This document shows, in pieces, positions 7,824 through 15,519 of a stretch of DNA of 27,877 nt (position 1 is its first letter; each line of letters begins with the position of its first letter). The stretch comes from UBA5336 sp039198685 (lineage in GTDB: Bacteria; Pseudomonadota; Alphaproteobacteria; Caulobacterales; Hyphomonadaceae), in assembly GCA_039198685.1 (NCBI GenBank), contig JBCCTK010000022.1, forward strand, positions 1 through 27,877, given 5' to 3'. The position numbers were made by a program, and so were the translations under genes. The notes beneath the pieces are model-generated. The model saw only the letters and a program-made list of their open reading frames with translations, did not search any database and was not told where the DNA came from.

Positions 7824-10094
7824 ATGCCAGAGACCTATTCCGCCCCGCGCCTCCTGATGAACCGCTTGCGCCAAATGATGGCTGCGGGCGGCGAAGCCAG
7901 TGAGCGGCTCGATAAGGTGGTCAAGCTGGTGGCAGGGACCATGGTCGCGGATGTATGTTCCATATACCTGCGCACCGGCGATGATATTCTGGAATTGATC
8001 GCCACGGAGGGTCTTCGGTCTGAAGCTGTGAGCCGGACTCGTATGGCGCTCGACGAGGGCCTTGTTGGTCAGATTGCGATGTCTGCGTCACCGCTGGCGA
8101 TCCAGGATGCTCCCCGCCATCCGGCATTTTCCTACCGGCCAGAAACCGGGGAAGACCCCTATCACGCCTTTCTCGGCGTTCCGATCTTGCGCAGTGGTAA
8201 GGTGACAGGGGTCCTGACGGTGCAGAACCGGACTGCCCGCGTCTATGGTGAAGATGAAATCGAGACCTTGCAGACCATTGCCATGGTGCTGGCTGAAGTG
8301 CTGGCCACGGTTTCTGAAATGCGCCGACAAGCCGTCACCGATGATATCAGCGCGCGGCCGGCAACACTGGATGGCCGCGCGCTGTGTGGTGGTATCGGAA
8401 TCGGCACCGTCGTGTTCCACGACCCTGTGGTGCCGGCAGCGAAGTTCTTTTCGGCGGATGTGGAAGGCGAAACTGACCGCTTGCAATCGGCCCTGAGTGC
8501 CCTGCGCGTGTCTGTCGATGCCATGGTGGCGATTGATACCGGCGCCTTGATGGGTGAGTCCCGCGAGGTGTTGGAGACCTACCGCCTTCTCGCCCATGAC
8601 CCCGCATGGGCAGAGCGCCTAAAAGAAGGCGTGCAGGGCGGGCTGACAGCTGAAGCCGCCGTGGACCGCGCCAGGCGCGAGCACCGGGCACGGCTGGAAA
8701 CGGCAACCGACTCATACCTCCGCGAACGGCTCTACGATCTTGAGGACCTCGACAATCGCTTACTTCGCATCCTCAGCGGCGATGCTCACACCGCCCTGGC
8801 AGAAGGTGTAGACATGACCCATACCGTGGTCGTGGCCAGGCGTTTGGGACCGGCCGACCTGCTGGAATATCGCGGAAAAGGACTCGCAGGCATCCTGATT
8901 GAGGATTCCTCTGTCTCCTCCCATGCCGCGATCGTCGCGCGGGCGATGGAAATCCCGACCATTGGCAACATTCCAGGCATCACGACATCACTGGAGACCG
9001 GCGATGCGGTGATCGTCGATGCCGAAGAAGGCAAGGCACACCTGCGCGCAGATGATGCGCTGAAGGCGGCCTATGTCGACCGGATCGCCTTGCGCAGCGA
9101 GCGCCAGGCTGCCTATGAAGCGCTGCGCGGTGCACCCGCCACGTCATTGGATGGCGTTACGGTTTCACTGAATTTGAATGCGGGTTTGGCGCTGGATGTC
9201 GATGCCGTTGAAGAAGCCGGCGCAGAGGGCATTGGCCTCTTTCGCACTGAATTTCAGTTTCTCGTGGCCTCAACCCTGCCCCGCCTGGGCGAACAGGTGG
9301 AACTTTACTCCCAAGTGCTCGATACAGCCGGCGAGCGCCCGGTCACTTTCCGCACCGTCGATTTGGGCGGTGACAAGATGCTGCCGAATCTGAATGCGGC
9401 ACGGGAAGAAAACCCGGCGCTTGGCTGGCGCTCAATCCGCTTTGCATTGGACACACGAGGCCTGTTCCGGCGCCAATTGCGCGCGTTGGTGCGAGCCGCC
9501 AGCGGACGTCACTTGCGGGTGATGTTCCCAATGATCACGATTGCTGAAGAATTCTTCGAGGCCAAGGCCATGTTACTCGAGGAATTGGAGTGGAGCGGCG
9601 CTCGGGGCTTTGCTCCGCCAGAGCGGCTTGAAATCGGTGCAATGCTGGAAGCCCCGGCCCTGGCTTATGCTCTACAGGAAATTGCCAGCGAAGCGGATTT
9701 CCTGTCTCTTGGCACCAATGATTTGATGCAATTTTTCTTTGCGGCGGATCGTATGACACCCTCTGTCTCAGAACGATACGATATCGTCAGCCGCCCGGCC
9801 CTTCGGTTTCTCAAAACCGTCGCCGACCGTTGCCGGGACCTCGACCTTCCGCTGTCCATTTGTGGCGAAGCGTCGGGCGACCCGCTCCAGGCGCTGTGCC
9901 TTGCTTCTCTTGGGTTCCACACGCTTTCCATGCCGGCTTCACAGATCGGGCCTGTCAAGAAAGCAATACGAAGCGTACACCTCGCCCAATTGGGGCATAC
10001 GCTTTGCACATCTCTCTCTCAAGGGCGTGGCGATCTGCGTAAGGAATTGTTAGCCTTGTTGGATGACCTTGGCGTGGATGTGACTCTCAATTGA
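7824..10094 (+). CDS. ptsP: PTS-Ntr enzyme I (EI-Ntr, GAF domain plus EI)
   Basis: EI-Ntr takes phosphate from phosphoenolpyruvate and passes it to NPr (PtsO) in the regulatory nitrogen PTS, which senses nitrogen and carbon status rather than importing sugar. The 756-residue protein has an N-terminal GAF domain (about 25-165, containing LGVPILRSGKVTGVLTVQN). The phosphohistidine swivel segment is SSVSSHAAIVARAMEIPTIG, with the phosphorylated His 367. The PEP-binding TIM barrel includes LFRTEFQFL, DLGGDKMLPN, and SLGTNDLMQFFFAADR (about 628-643), and the acid-base Cys 680 is in SICGEASGDP. The LMQFFFAADR segment differs from the TQYTLAVDR of sugar-type EI. The GAF domain and the absence of an HPr domain fit EI-Ntr. 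Co-occurrence with lysC is common in alphaproteobacteria. Confidence 0.95.
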   Translation: MPETYSAPRLLMNRLRQMMAAGGEASERLDKVVKLVAGTMVADVCSIYLRTGDDILELIATEGLRSEAVSRTRMALDEGLVGQIAMSASPLAIQDAPRHPAFSYRPETGEDPYHAFLGVPILRSGKVTGVLTVQNRTARVYGEDEIETLQTIAMVLAEVLATVSEMRRQAVTDDISARPATLDGRALCGGIGIGTVVFHDPVVPAAKFFSADVEGETDRLQSALSALRVSVDAMVAIDTGALMGESREVLETYRLLAHDPAWAERLKEGVQGGLTAEAAVDRARREHRARLETATDSYLRERLYDLEDLDNRLLRILSGDAHTALAEGVDMTHTVVVARRLGPADLLEYRGKGLAGILIEDSSVSSHAAIVARAMEIPTIGNIPGITTSLETGDAVIVDAEEGKAHLRADDALKAAYVDRIALRSERQAAYEALRGAPATSLDGVTVSLNLNAGLALDVDAVEEAGAEGIGLFRTEFQFLVASTLPRLGEQVELYSQVLDTAGERPVTFRTVDLGGDKMLPNLNAAREENPALGWRSIRFALDTRGLFRRQLRALVRAASGRHLRVMFPMITIAEEFFEAKAMLLEELEWSGARGFAPPERLEIGAMLEAPALAYALQEIASEADFLSLGTNDLMQFFFAADRMTPSVSERYDIVSRPALRFLKTVADRCRDLDLPLSICGEASGDPLQALCLASLGFHTLSMPASQIGPVKKAIRSVHLAQLGHTLCTSLSQGRGDLRKELLALLDDLGVDVTLN

Positions 10095-10098
10095 TCGT

Positions 10099-10130
10099 GG
10101 CCCATCATTTGTATAAAACCAAGATGGGCC
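10099..10130 (+). terminator. hairpin after ptsP, possible weak terminator
   Basis: GGCCCATC (10099-10106) pairs perfectly with GATGGGCC (10123-10130) across a 16-base loop, starting 5 bases after the ptsP stop. There is no clear T run (TTGGGTCGTTATTT follows), so it may be a 3' end stabiliser rather than an efficient terminator. Confidence 0.5.
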
Positions 10131-10176
10131 TTGGGTCGTTATTTAGGCGGGGCAGGGGTCCCGCAATTGAGGAGAA

Positions 10177-10192
10177 TGCCGTGAGCACGGCA
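10177..10192 (+). other. 16-base palindrome and possible six-codon leader ORF before the RodZ-like gene
   Basis: TGCCGTG and CACGGCA flank AG as a perfect inverted repeat. GAGGAG (10169-10174) lies 6 bases before a GTG at 10181, which opens six codons and ends at TAA 10199-10201, two bases before the ATG of the RodZ-like gene. It could be a leader peptide that couples translation, a protein-binding palindrome, or chance. Confidence 0.3.
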
Positions 10193-10203
10193 GGGCGATA
10201 AGA

Positions 10204-11184
10204 ATGGCTGACGAGAACAATACGCCCATGCAAGAGGACGTATACCCTCTGATACACGCGTCCGGAAATGGCGGAACGACTCGTACCACGTCTGATCATA
10301 CTGCGAATATGGCGGAAAAAGCGCCGATAAGAGCCGATTTCGAGCCCGAATACACCGGTCAGCCACAAGCCTACTATGATGCGCTGCGACAGGCACTGCC
10401 GGAGGCGCGGATAGGCCAGCTGCTCCGCAAGGTCCGAGATGCCAAAAATGTAAGCATAGAGGCGCTACACGAGATTACGCGTCACAGTCCCCAAAAGCTG
10501 ATTTCAATCGAGCGGATGGAAGTTTCGGGCATGTCGCGCGGCTACATCACCCCAGTTGTGCGTGATTATGCCAAGACGATCGGTCTGGATGGCGACCAGC
10601 TCGTGAGCGACTATTCCAGCGACTGCGGCACCCTCGAAACCGTATCAATGCCGGAGCCGATCATTGCGCCGGACATGCCGACCAAGCCTGGCCTGTTGCG
10701 CCCGGCCTACGCCGCTGCCGCTGTGATCGGCATGGCAATTGTAGGCGGTGCCATGTTTGCGCTTTCAGGCTTCGGCGACGATTCCAAAGCCCCTGATCTT
10801 GTCGTTCAACCGCTCAATGGCGCTGCTGAAAGCCTGTTCGCGGATATTCCGCTGACCGAGCGCGTCCGTGTCGAAAACCTGGAACTGACCCTTGTTGCCC
10901 TGCAAGATGCCTGGGTGGAGGTTCGCGGTCCAGATGGCACGTTGTACCGCAACCGGATTATGCACGTTGGCGAAACTTATATTCCGCGTGCCGGGGCTGG
11001 CTGGACCATTAGCGCGCGCAATGGCGCCGCGTTTCAGTGGCGCCTCGGCGATGCTGTGATCGGCCCACTTGGTCCAGAAGATGCAGCGGTCTTCGCTGCG
11101 AGCGTGGACACCGCGGCGACACGGGCCCAGGAGTCCGCTGCGCCTGCGTTCGCTGCTGCCGGGAATGGCCAACCATCCCGCTAA
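10204..11184 (+). CDS. RodZ-like HTH membrane protein (DUF4115 C-terminal domain)
   Basis: This 326-residue protein has the architecture of RodZ, the bitopic factor that links MreB filaments to the rod-elongation machinery. It has a cytoplasmic helix-turn-helix of the XRE type (about 70-125, beginning RIGQLLRKVRDAKNVSIEAL), a short linker, one membrane segment (about 167-188, AYAAAAVIGMAIVGGAMFAL), and a periplasmic DUF4115-type beta domain (about 228-300: DAWVEVRGPDGTLYRNRI, GAAFQWRLGDAVIGPLG). An unusual polar N-terminal extension of about 65 residues precedes the HTH; a later in-frame ATG (10309, MAEKAPIRAD) is possible. It lies directly upstream of ispG, as rodZ does in E. coli, which supports orthology. 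Whether it binds MreB cannot be seen from sequence. Confidence 0.85.
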   Translation: MADENNTPMQEDVYPLIHASGNGGTTRTTSDHTANMAEKAPIRADFEPEYTGQPQAYYDALRQALPEARIGQLLRKVRDAKNVSIEALHEITRHSPQKLISIERMEVSGMSRGYITPVVRDYAKTIGLDGDQLVSDYSSDCGTLETVSMPEPIIAPDMPTKPGLLRPAYAAAAVIGMAIVGGAMFALSGFGDDSKAPDLVVQPLNGAAESLFADIPLTERVRVENLELTLVALQDAWVEVRGPDGTLYRNRIMHVGETYIPRAGAGWTISARNGAAFQWRLGDAVIGPLGPEDAAVFAASVDTAATRAQESAAPAFAAAGNGQPSR

Positions 11185-11274
11185 GCGACACGCTGGCGCC
11201 TTTACCCGCTCACCATTCGTCGCCACATTGGGTTCAATTGGACCACCTGCGATCCAGCGAGGAGCTTTAATCCC

Positions 11275-12408
11275 ATGAGCGCCAACCCAATCCGCCCCTG
11301 GCGCAGCATTGAACGCAGGCCGAGCCGCAAGATCACGGTCGGCAAAGTGGACGTCGGCGGCGATGCACCCATCGCGGTCCAGTCCATGACGAATACACCC
11401 ACAGAAGACGCAGGCGCCACGCTGGACCAGATCCGCGCCCTGGAAGACGCTGGCGCTGACATTGTGCGTGTCTCCTGCCCCACGGAAGACTCAACGGCCG
11501 CCATGCCCACCATTTGCCGGGAAGCCAATGTACCAATCGTGGCCGACATCCACTTCCATTACAAACGCGGGATTGAAGCGGCCGAAGCCGGTGCGGCATG
11601 CCTGCGCATCAATCCGGGTAATATCGGCTCCCATGACCGTGTCAAAGACGTCATCTCTGCGGCCCGCAACAATGGCTGCGCGATCCGCATTGGTGTAAAT
11701 GGGGGTAGCCTGGAGCGCCACCTCCTTGAAAAATATGGCGAACCCTGCCCCGATGCCATGGTCGAGAGCGCACTGGACCATGCCCGCATCCTCGATGATT
11801 TGGACTTCCACGAGTATAAGATCAGCGTCAAAGCCTCAGACATGTTCCTCACCGTGGCCGCCTATCAGCACTTGGCAGACGCCACCGATGCGCCGCTACA
11901 TTTAGGCATAACGGAAGCGGGCGGGCTGCGCACCGGCTCGGTGAAGTCATCCATTGGTATGGGCAATTTGCTCTGGATGGGCATTGGCGACACGATCCGT
12001 GTGTCACTTTCGGCAGACCCGGTCGAGGAGATCAAGGTCGGCTATGAAATGCTGAAATCCCTCGGCCTGCGCACGCGCGGCGTGAACATCGTCGCCTGTC
12101 CGTCCTGCGCCAGGCAAGGGTTTGACGTCATCAAGACGGTCGAGACCCTTGAACAACGCCTGGCGCATATTTCCGAGCCGATATCCCTGTCCATCATAGG
12201 ATGCGTGGTGAACGGGCCGGGCGAAGCGTCTCTCACCGACATGGGCTTCACGGGCGGTGGCAAGGAAGCGGGTATGATGTACATGGCCGGTGCGCCGAGC
12301 CACAAGGTCTCCAACGCTGACATGATAGACCAGATCGTCGAAGAAATCGAAGCCAAGGCGGACGCGCTGCGCGCAGAGCGCGAAGCCGCAGAGCTGGCCG
12401 CCGAGTGA
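11275..12408 (+). CDS. ispG: 4-hydroxy-3-methylbut-2-enyl-diphosphate synthase (flavodoxin type) IspG
   Basis: IspG converts 2-C-methyl-D-erythritol 2,4-cyclodiphosphate to HMBPP in the MEP isoprenoid pathway, using a [4Fe-4S] cluster. The 377-residue protein is the compact bacterial form. Cluster ligands are visible as CPSC (Cys 275, Cys 278) and GCVVNGPGEA (Cys 310, with Glu 317 as the expected fourth ligand). The N-terminal TIM-barrel motifs include VQSMTNTPTED (35-45) and ADIHFHYKRG (90-99, bacterial VADIHF), followed by RINPGNIG (111-118). A ribosome site CGAGGAG lies about 10 bases upstream. The 90-base gap after the RodZ-like gene allows either an operon or a separate promoter. Its product feeds ubiquinone side chains and undecaprenyl phosphate. 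Confidence 0.97.
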   Translation: MSANPIRPWRSIERRPSRKITVGKVDVGGDAPIAVQSMTNTPTEDAGATLDQIRALEDAGADIVRVSCPTEDSTAAMPTICREANVPIVADIHFHYKRGIEAAEAGAACLRINPGNIGSHDRVKDVISAARNNGCAIRIGVNGGSLERHLLEKYGEPCPDAMVESALDHARILDDLDFHEYKISVKASDMFLTVAAYQHLADATDAPLHLGITEAGGLRTGSVKSSIGMGNLLWMGIGDTIRVSLSADPVEEIKVGYEMLKSLGLRTRGVNIVACPSCARQGFDVIKTVETLEQRLAHISEPISLSIIGCVVNGPGEASLTDMGFTGGGKEAGMMYMAGAPSHKVSNADMIDQIVEEIEAKADALRAEREAAELAAE

Positions 12409-12434
12409 GGCTTAGCGGCTCATCGGAACGCACT

Positions 12435-12462
12435 TTGACAGCTTTGTAATATGCCGTATGCG
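12435..12462 (+). promoter_or_regulatory. candidate sigma-70 promoter for ald
   Basis: A consensus TTGACA (12435-12440) is followed after 16 bases by TATGCG (12457-12462), about 30 bases before the ald start. It gives ald its own transcription start separate from ispG. The -10 match is moderate. Confidence 0.5.
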
Positions 12463-12492
12463 AAGCAAGACCATGCCTAAAGGAGGCCCATC

Positions 12493-13614
12493 ATGCGCAT
12501 CGGTGTTCCAACTGAGATCAAGAAGCAGGAATTCCGTGTTGGGCTAACCCCGGAAAGTGTGGGCGAACTTGTCGCCGCGGGCCATTCGGTATCGATACAG
12601 GATGGCGCCGGTTTGGGCTCAGGCTTCGAAAACGATGAATATATAGCAATCGGTGCAGATATCCTGCCTGATGCCGATGCGGTGTTCGGCACATGCGAAT
12701 TGATTGTAAAAGTGAAAGAACCCCAGCCGAGCGAGACCGAGCGCCTTACACCAGCCCATACATTGTTTACCTATCTTCACCTCGCTCCGGATCCGGTTCA
12801 AGCCAAGGGACTGATTGATAGCGGCGCGATCGCCGTCGCCTACGAGACGGTCACGGATCGGGATGGCCGCCTGCCTTTGCTAACCCCCATGAGCCAGGTC
12901 GCCGGTCGCATGAGCATGCAAGTTGCGGCTTGGGCGCTCATGAAGACGCGGCGCGGGCGGGGTCTTTTGCTCGGCGGGGTGCCCGGTGTGGCGCCTGCCA
13001 AAGTGGTCATCATCGGCGGTGGCGTGTCGGGCACGAATGCCGCGGAGATCGCCGTTGGTATGCGCGCAGACGTGACCATTTTCGACCGCAACACGGTACG
13101 CCTGGCAGAGCTGGATGTACAATTCGGCGGGCTGGTGAAGACGATGTATTCCACCCGCGCCGCCTTGGCCGAGGCTGTCAAAGACGCCGACCTGGTGATT
13201 GGCGCCGTGCTCATCCCTGGCGCAGCGGCGCCTAAGCTGATCACGCGCGAACAACTCAAGACCATGAAGCCCGGCGCGGTACTGGTGGATATCGCCATCG
13301 ATCAGGGTGGATGTTTCGAAACCTCCCGCGCGACCACCCATGAGGACCCAATCTACGAAGTCGATAGCATCTTGCACTATTGCGTCGCCAATATGCCCGG
13401 CGCCGTGCCGCGCACGTCCACCTATGCCCTGAACAATGCCACCTTGCCTTTCGTGCTCCAAATCGCAAACTTGGGCACAAAAGCTGCCCTTAACGCCAAC
13501 CCACACCTGGCCCGCGGCCTGACTGTAGCCGAAGGCCTGATCACCCATGAAGCCGTTGCGCGGGATTTGGGGGTGGCGTTCGCAACACCGGACTGGTTCG
13601 CAATGAGCGCCTGA
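12493..13614 (+). CDS. ald: Alanine dehydrogenase
   Basis: This NAD-dependent enzyme reversibly deaminates L-alanine to pyruvate and ammonia, for alanine catabolism or ammonia assimilation. The 373-residue protein has substrate-site residues exactly at the positions known for the family: Arg 15 (EFRVGL), Lys 75 (VKVKEP), His 96 (YLHLAPDP) and Asp 270 (DIAIDQGG). The Rossmann NAD site is VVIIGGGVSG (171-180). MRIGVPTEIKKQEFRVGLTP at the N-terminus is diagnostic against the related transhydrogenase alpha subunit, which is longer. A strong ribosome site AGGAGG (12481-12486) lies 6 bases before the ATG. It is transcribed alone, and no divergent Lrp-family regulator gene lies beside it. Confidence 0.97.
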   Translation: MRIGVPTEIKKQEFRVGLTPESVGELVAAGHSVSIQDGAGLGSGFENDEYIAIGADILPDADAVFGTCELIVKVKEPQPSETERLTPAHTLFTYLHLAPDPVQAKGLIDSGAIAVAYETVTDRDGRLPLLTPMSQVAGRMSMQVAAWALMKTRRGRGLLLGGVPGVAPAKVVIIGGGVSGTNAAEIAVGMRADVTIFDRNTVRLAELDVQFGGLVKTMYSTRAALAEAVKDADLVIGAVLIPGAAAPKLITREQLKTMKPGAVLVDIAIDQGGCFETSRATTHEDPIYEVDSILHYCVANMPGAVPRTSTYALNNATLPFVLQIANLGTKAALNANPHLARGLTVAEGLITHEAVARDLGVAFATPDWFAMSA

Positions 13615-13668
13615 GCGGGTGAGAGGTGATTGGGTTTTATTGGAGCGTATTTCGATTTCGAAACACGA

Positions 13669-13705
13669 TGCCTAAAGCATTGGTCTCTCGAATGCGATCA
13701 TTTGG
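13669..13705 (+). repeat. left arm of a long imperfect inverted repeat
   Basis: This is a 37-base arm in the only gap longer than 300 bases (13615-13970). Reverse-complementing 13804-13842 gives a sequence that matches it at roughly four out of five positions, including AAAGCATTG and TCATTTGG blocks. The arms enclose about 98 bases that include a small internal palindrome (CATCCTGGGAGGATT, 13758-13771 region). Weaker similarity continues outside the arms. Confidence 0.65.
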
Positions 13706-13803
13706 GCGCTTGAAATTTTGGTCTGGGCGAGGCGCGCTCCGGTCCGACGATGCGGGCATCCTGGGAGGATTGCAACGCCGTCCAGCGCAGACGCGACACA
13801 CCA

Positions 13804-13842
13804 CCAAATGACCGCATTTGAAAGATCAATGCTTTTAGGGCA
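13804..13842 (-). repeat. right arm of the long imperfect inverted repeat
   Basis: This is the 39-base partner of 13669-13705 in opposite orientation. Its reverse complement reads through CTAAAAGCATTGATCTTTCA before the TCATTTGG end. Together the arms could fold the region into a cruciform or RNA hairpin. The rest of the 13615-13970 gap shows no credible coding frame. Confidence 0.65.
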
Positions 13843-13970
13843 CTTTCCGGCCAATTTGCACCGTTTGGCTGGACGGCGACCGGCGTGAAACCGAGGGTTT
13901 ATGTTCGGTATTTTTCCAAGGATAGGAAAAGTTATCCGACCGGGAATCGCGCTGTGTCAGCCTCTTGGAC

Positions 13971-14405
13971 ATGGCCCCTGTCCCACTCCTCATGCGATGG
14001 CGCGAGATCGTCCATCCACTGTTCTGGCCGGTTTTCTTCTGGAACCTGCGCCGGTTTGTGCGGGTTTTAGACGGGCTTCGCGAACGCCAAGGCGATTATG
14101 GTCAACTGTCTTATGGGATCACCTGGTGGGGTGCGATCCAGATCCGTTGGGTTATCCCAGAAACAGCTCCAGACTGGGATGAAACGCTGGGACCAATGGC
14201 GCGGCGTATCCACCTTGCAACGCTGGACGTGTTGAACCCTTATCTTTGTGCCGCTGTGCCCGGTCGGCTGGGCTGTGGCCTGCTTCCTGTACAGTTCTAT
14301 GAAAATGCCGGGCCGCTGGCCCAGGCTACGTCGACAGGGCGTGTTGCATGGATTGCCCTGAATACGGGCCGCTTTCCCCAGCCCGAACATCTCAATACGA
14401 GCTGA
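13971..14405 (+). CDS. Uncharacterised tryptophan-rich small protein
   Basis: I do not recognise this 144-residue protein. It is rich in Trp, Arg and Pro near the N-terminus (WREIVHPLFWPVFFWNLRRF at residues about 10-29), where the aromatic hydrophobic patch could be a membrane-surface helix. The middle (YGITWWGAIQIRWVIPE) looks like beta strands. Codon use is compatible with the neighbouring genes, no opposite-strand gene explains it, and the frame is open to a normal TGA. The start is unclear: TTG 13965, ATG 13971 and ATG 13992 are all in frame and none has a good ribosome site. It stands alone between the inverted repeat and a convergent protease gene. It could be a lineage-specific gene; a spurious frame is the main alternative. 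Confidence 0.55.
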   Translation: MAPVPLLMRWREIVHPLFWPVFFWNLRRFVRVLDGLRERQGDYGQLSYGITWWGAIQIRWVIPETAPDWDETLGPMARRIHLATLDVLNPYLCAAVPGRLGCGLLPVQFYENAGPLAQATSTGRVAWIALNTGRFPQPEHLNTS

Positions 14406-14502
14406 GCTGGTTTGCACGTCGCAGTGTTACCTCACCCTACCGCGCCTTTCGGGGTTTGCGGGCGCGCGTGCTGCAGCGAGAAGGCCAAAGGCACTGCGCC
14501 GT

Positions 14503-15465
14503 CTAAACCCCTGTCATATCGGCCAGAACACGGGCGATCAGCCTTTGAAAGGCTTCGCTAAAACGGGGCGACCAGGTATGGTCATCGGCGTGGACGGGCT
14601 TCGTCGAATTAATACCGGCCACGCGCATATCGCCGGTCTCAGTGGTGAACCATGGCCCGCCGGAGGAGCCTTCCGTCAGGCCGTTTTCGGCCTTGATGAC
14701 GCCATAGGAGCGGTCCAGCACGCGCTCACCGGTGGTCGCAAACAGGAAACGACCATCGAAGTCGAAGTCTTCAGTGGCCTTGCGAGGATAGCCCAGGCTC
14801 GTAAACGGGCCATCCGGGTCGGCATTGGCAAGCACGCCCGCTGTTCCGGTTTTGTGTGCAATCGGTGCATCAAGGCGGATCATGGCCACATCATAGTGTC
14901 CTGGCGTGGTTCCAGGCGTTGGTGCGCTCCAGCCTTGCGGCACATAGGCCACTTCACCGGCCCATTTTCCGGCGGAGTCTCCGGCCAGATACTGGGGCTG
15001 AAAGACCATCCAGTCGGCAAATGCACCCTCGCCCGTCATCGCGTTTGTGCGGGCAAAGGCGCAGTGGGCCGCCGTCAGAACAACGCGCTCCGCGATAACC
15101 GTTCCGGTACAATAGCGCACACGACCGCCAAACACGGCCGTCACCCGGCCAACGGCCGAAATCGGGTGCACATCCAGGTCTGCGACAGCTTCTGTTATAG
15201 CCCCACCCAAGGTTTCTTCTGCTGACACAAGGCGCTGGGCCATAAGCGTATCGCTCTCGCTCTCAATCGGCGCGCTGCCTGGAGTCTCGAGCGGGGCCCG
15301 CGCCAGAACATCGATCTGGCGTCCACCGAGGGGTATGGTAATTTCAACGCCCATCTCAAAGGCGAAGCCGCCAGTGGGGTCATCGGTTTCCTCAACGGTT
15401 CGGGTGTGCCCCGGAGGCGCCACGAGGGCGCCCATCATCACGTCAAGATTGGCGTCAAATTCCAT
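14503..15465 (-). CDS. Trypsin-like (chymotrypsin-fold) serine protease
   Basis: This 320-residue protein carries a complete S1-type catalytic triad: His 134 in LTAAHC, Asp 192 in HYDVAMIRLD, and Ser 268 in TEGSSGGPWF. The first ~100 residues are an acidic, low-complexity region (EETDDPTGG, PIESESDTL) that could be a propeptide or inhibitory arm. The Cys pair at 119/135 fits the usual disulfide across the His loop. Oddly, no signal peptide is visible: the frame is closed by an upstream TAA eleven codons or fewer before the ATG, and the N-terminus MEFDANLDVMMGALV is not a normal Sec signal. It may be exported by another route, or act in the cytoplasm. The substrate cannot be inferred. The gene is monocistronic, 54 bases downstream of the acyl-CoA dehydrogenase gene on the same strand. 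Confidence 0.85.
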   Translation of the reverse strand: MEFDANLDVMMGALVAPPGHTRTVEETDDPTGGFAFEMGVEITIPLGGRQIDVLARAPLETPGSAPIESESDTLMAQRLVSAEETLGGAITEAVADLDVHPISAVGRVTAVFGGRVRYCTGTVIAERVVLTAAHCAFARTNAMTGEGAFADWMVFQPQYLAGDSAGKWAGEVAYVPQGWSAPTPGTTPGHYDVAMIRLDAPIAHKTGTAGVLANADPDGPFTSLGYPRKATEDFDFDGRFLFATTGERVLDRSYGVIKAENGLTEGSSGGPWFTTETGDMRVAGINSTKPVHADDHTWSPRFSEAFQRLIARVLADMTGV

Positions 15466-15519
15466 GCGACTGACTGTGCCCGCAGTCCCTTAAGAATGTC
15501 CAGAAAGCAGAGCAATTTT

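Noticed and set aside
13626..13811. 61-residue open frame across the inverted repeat
   Set aside because: No ribosome site or recognisable motif, and it spans both palindromic arms, so the structure explains the sequence better.
14511..14517. Single CTGTCAT PHO half-site
   Set aside because: It has no second half-site at 11 bases and lies in the coding end of the protease gene.
14545..15225. 226-residue open frame on the plus strand
   Set aside because: It is antisense to the serine protease, whose catalytic triad is intact.
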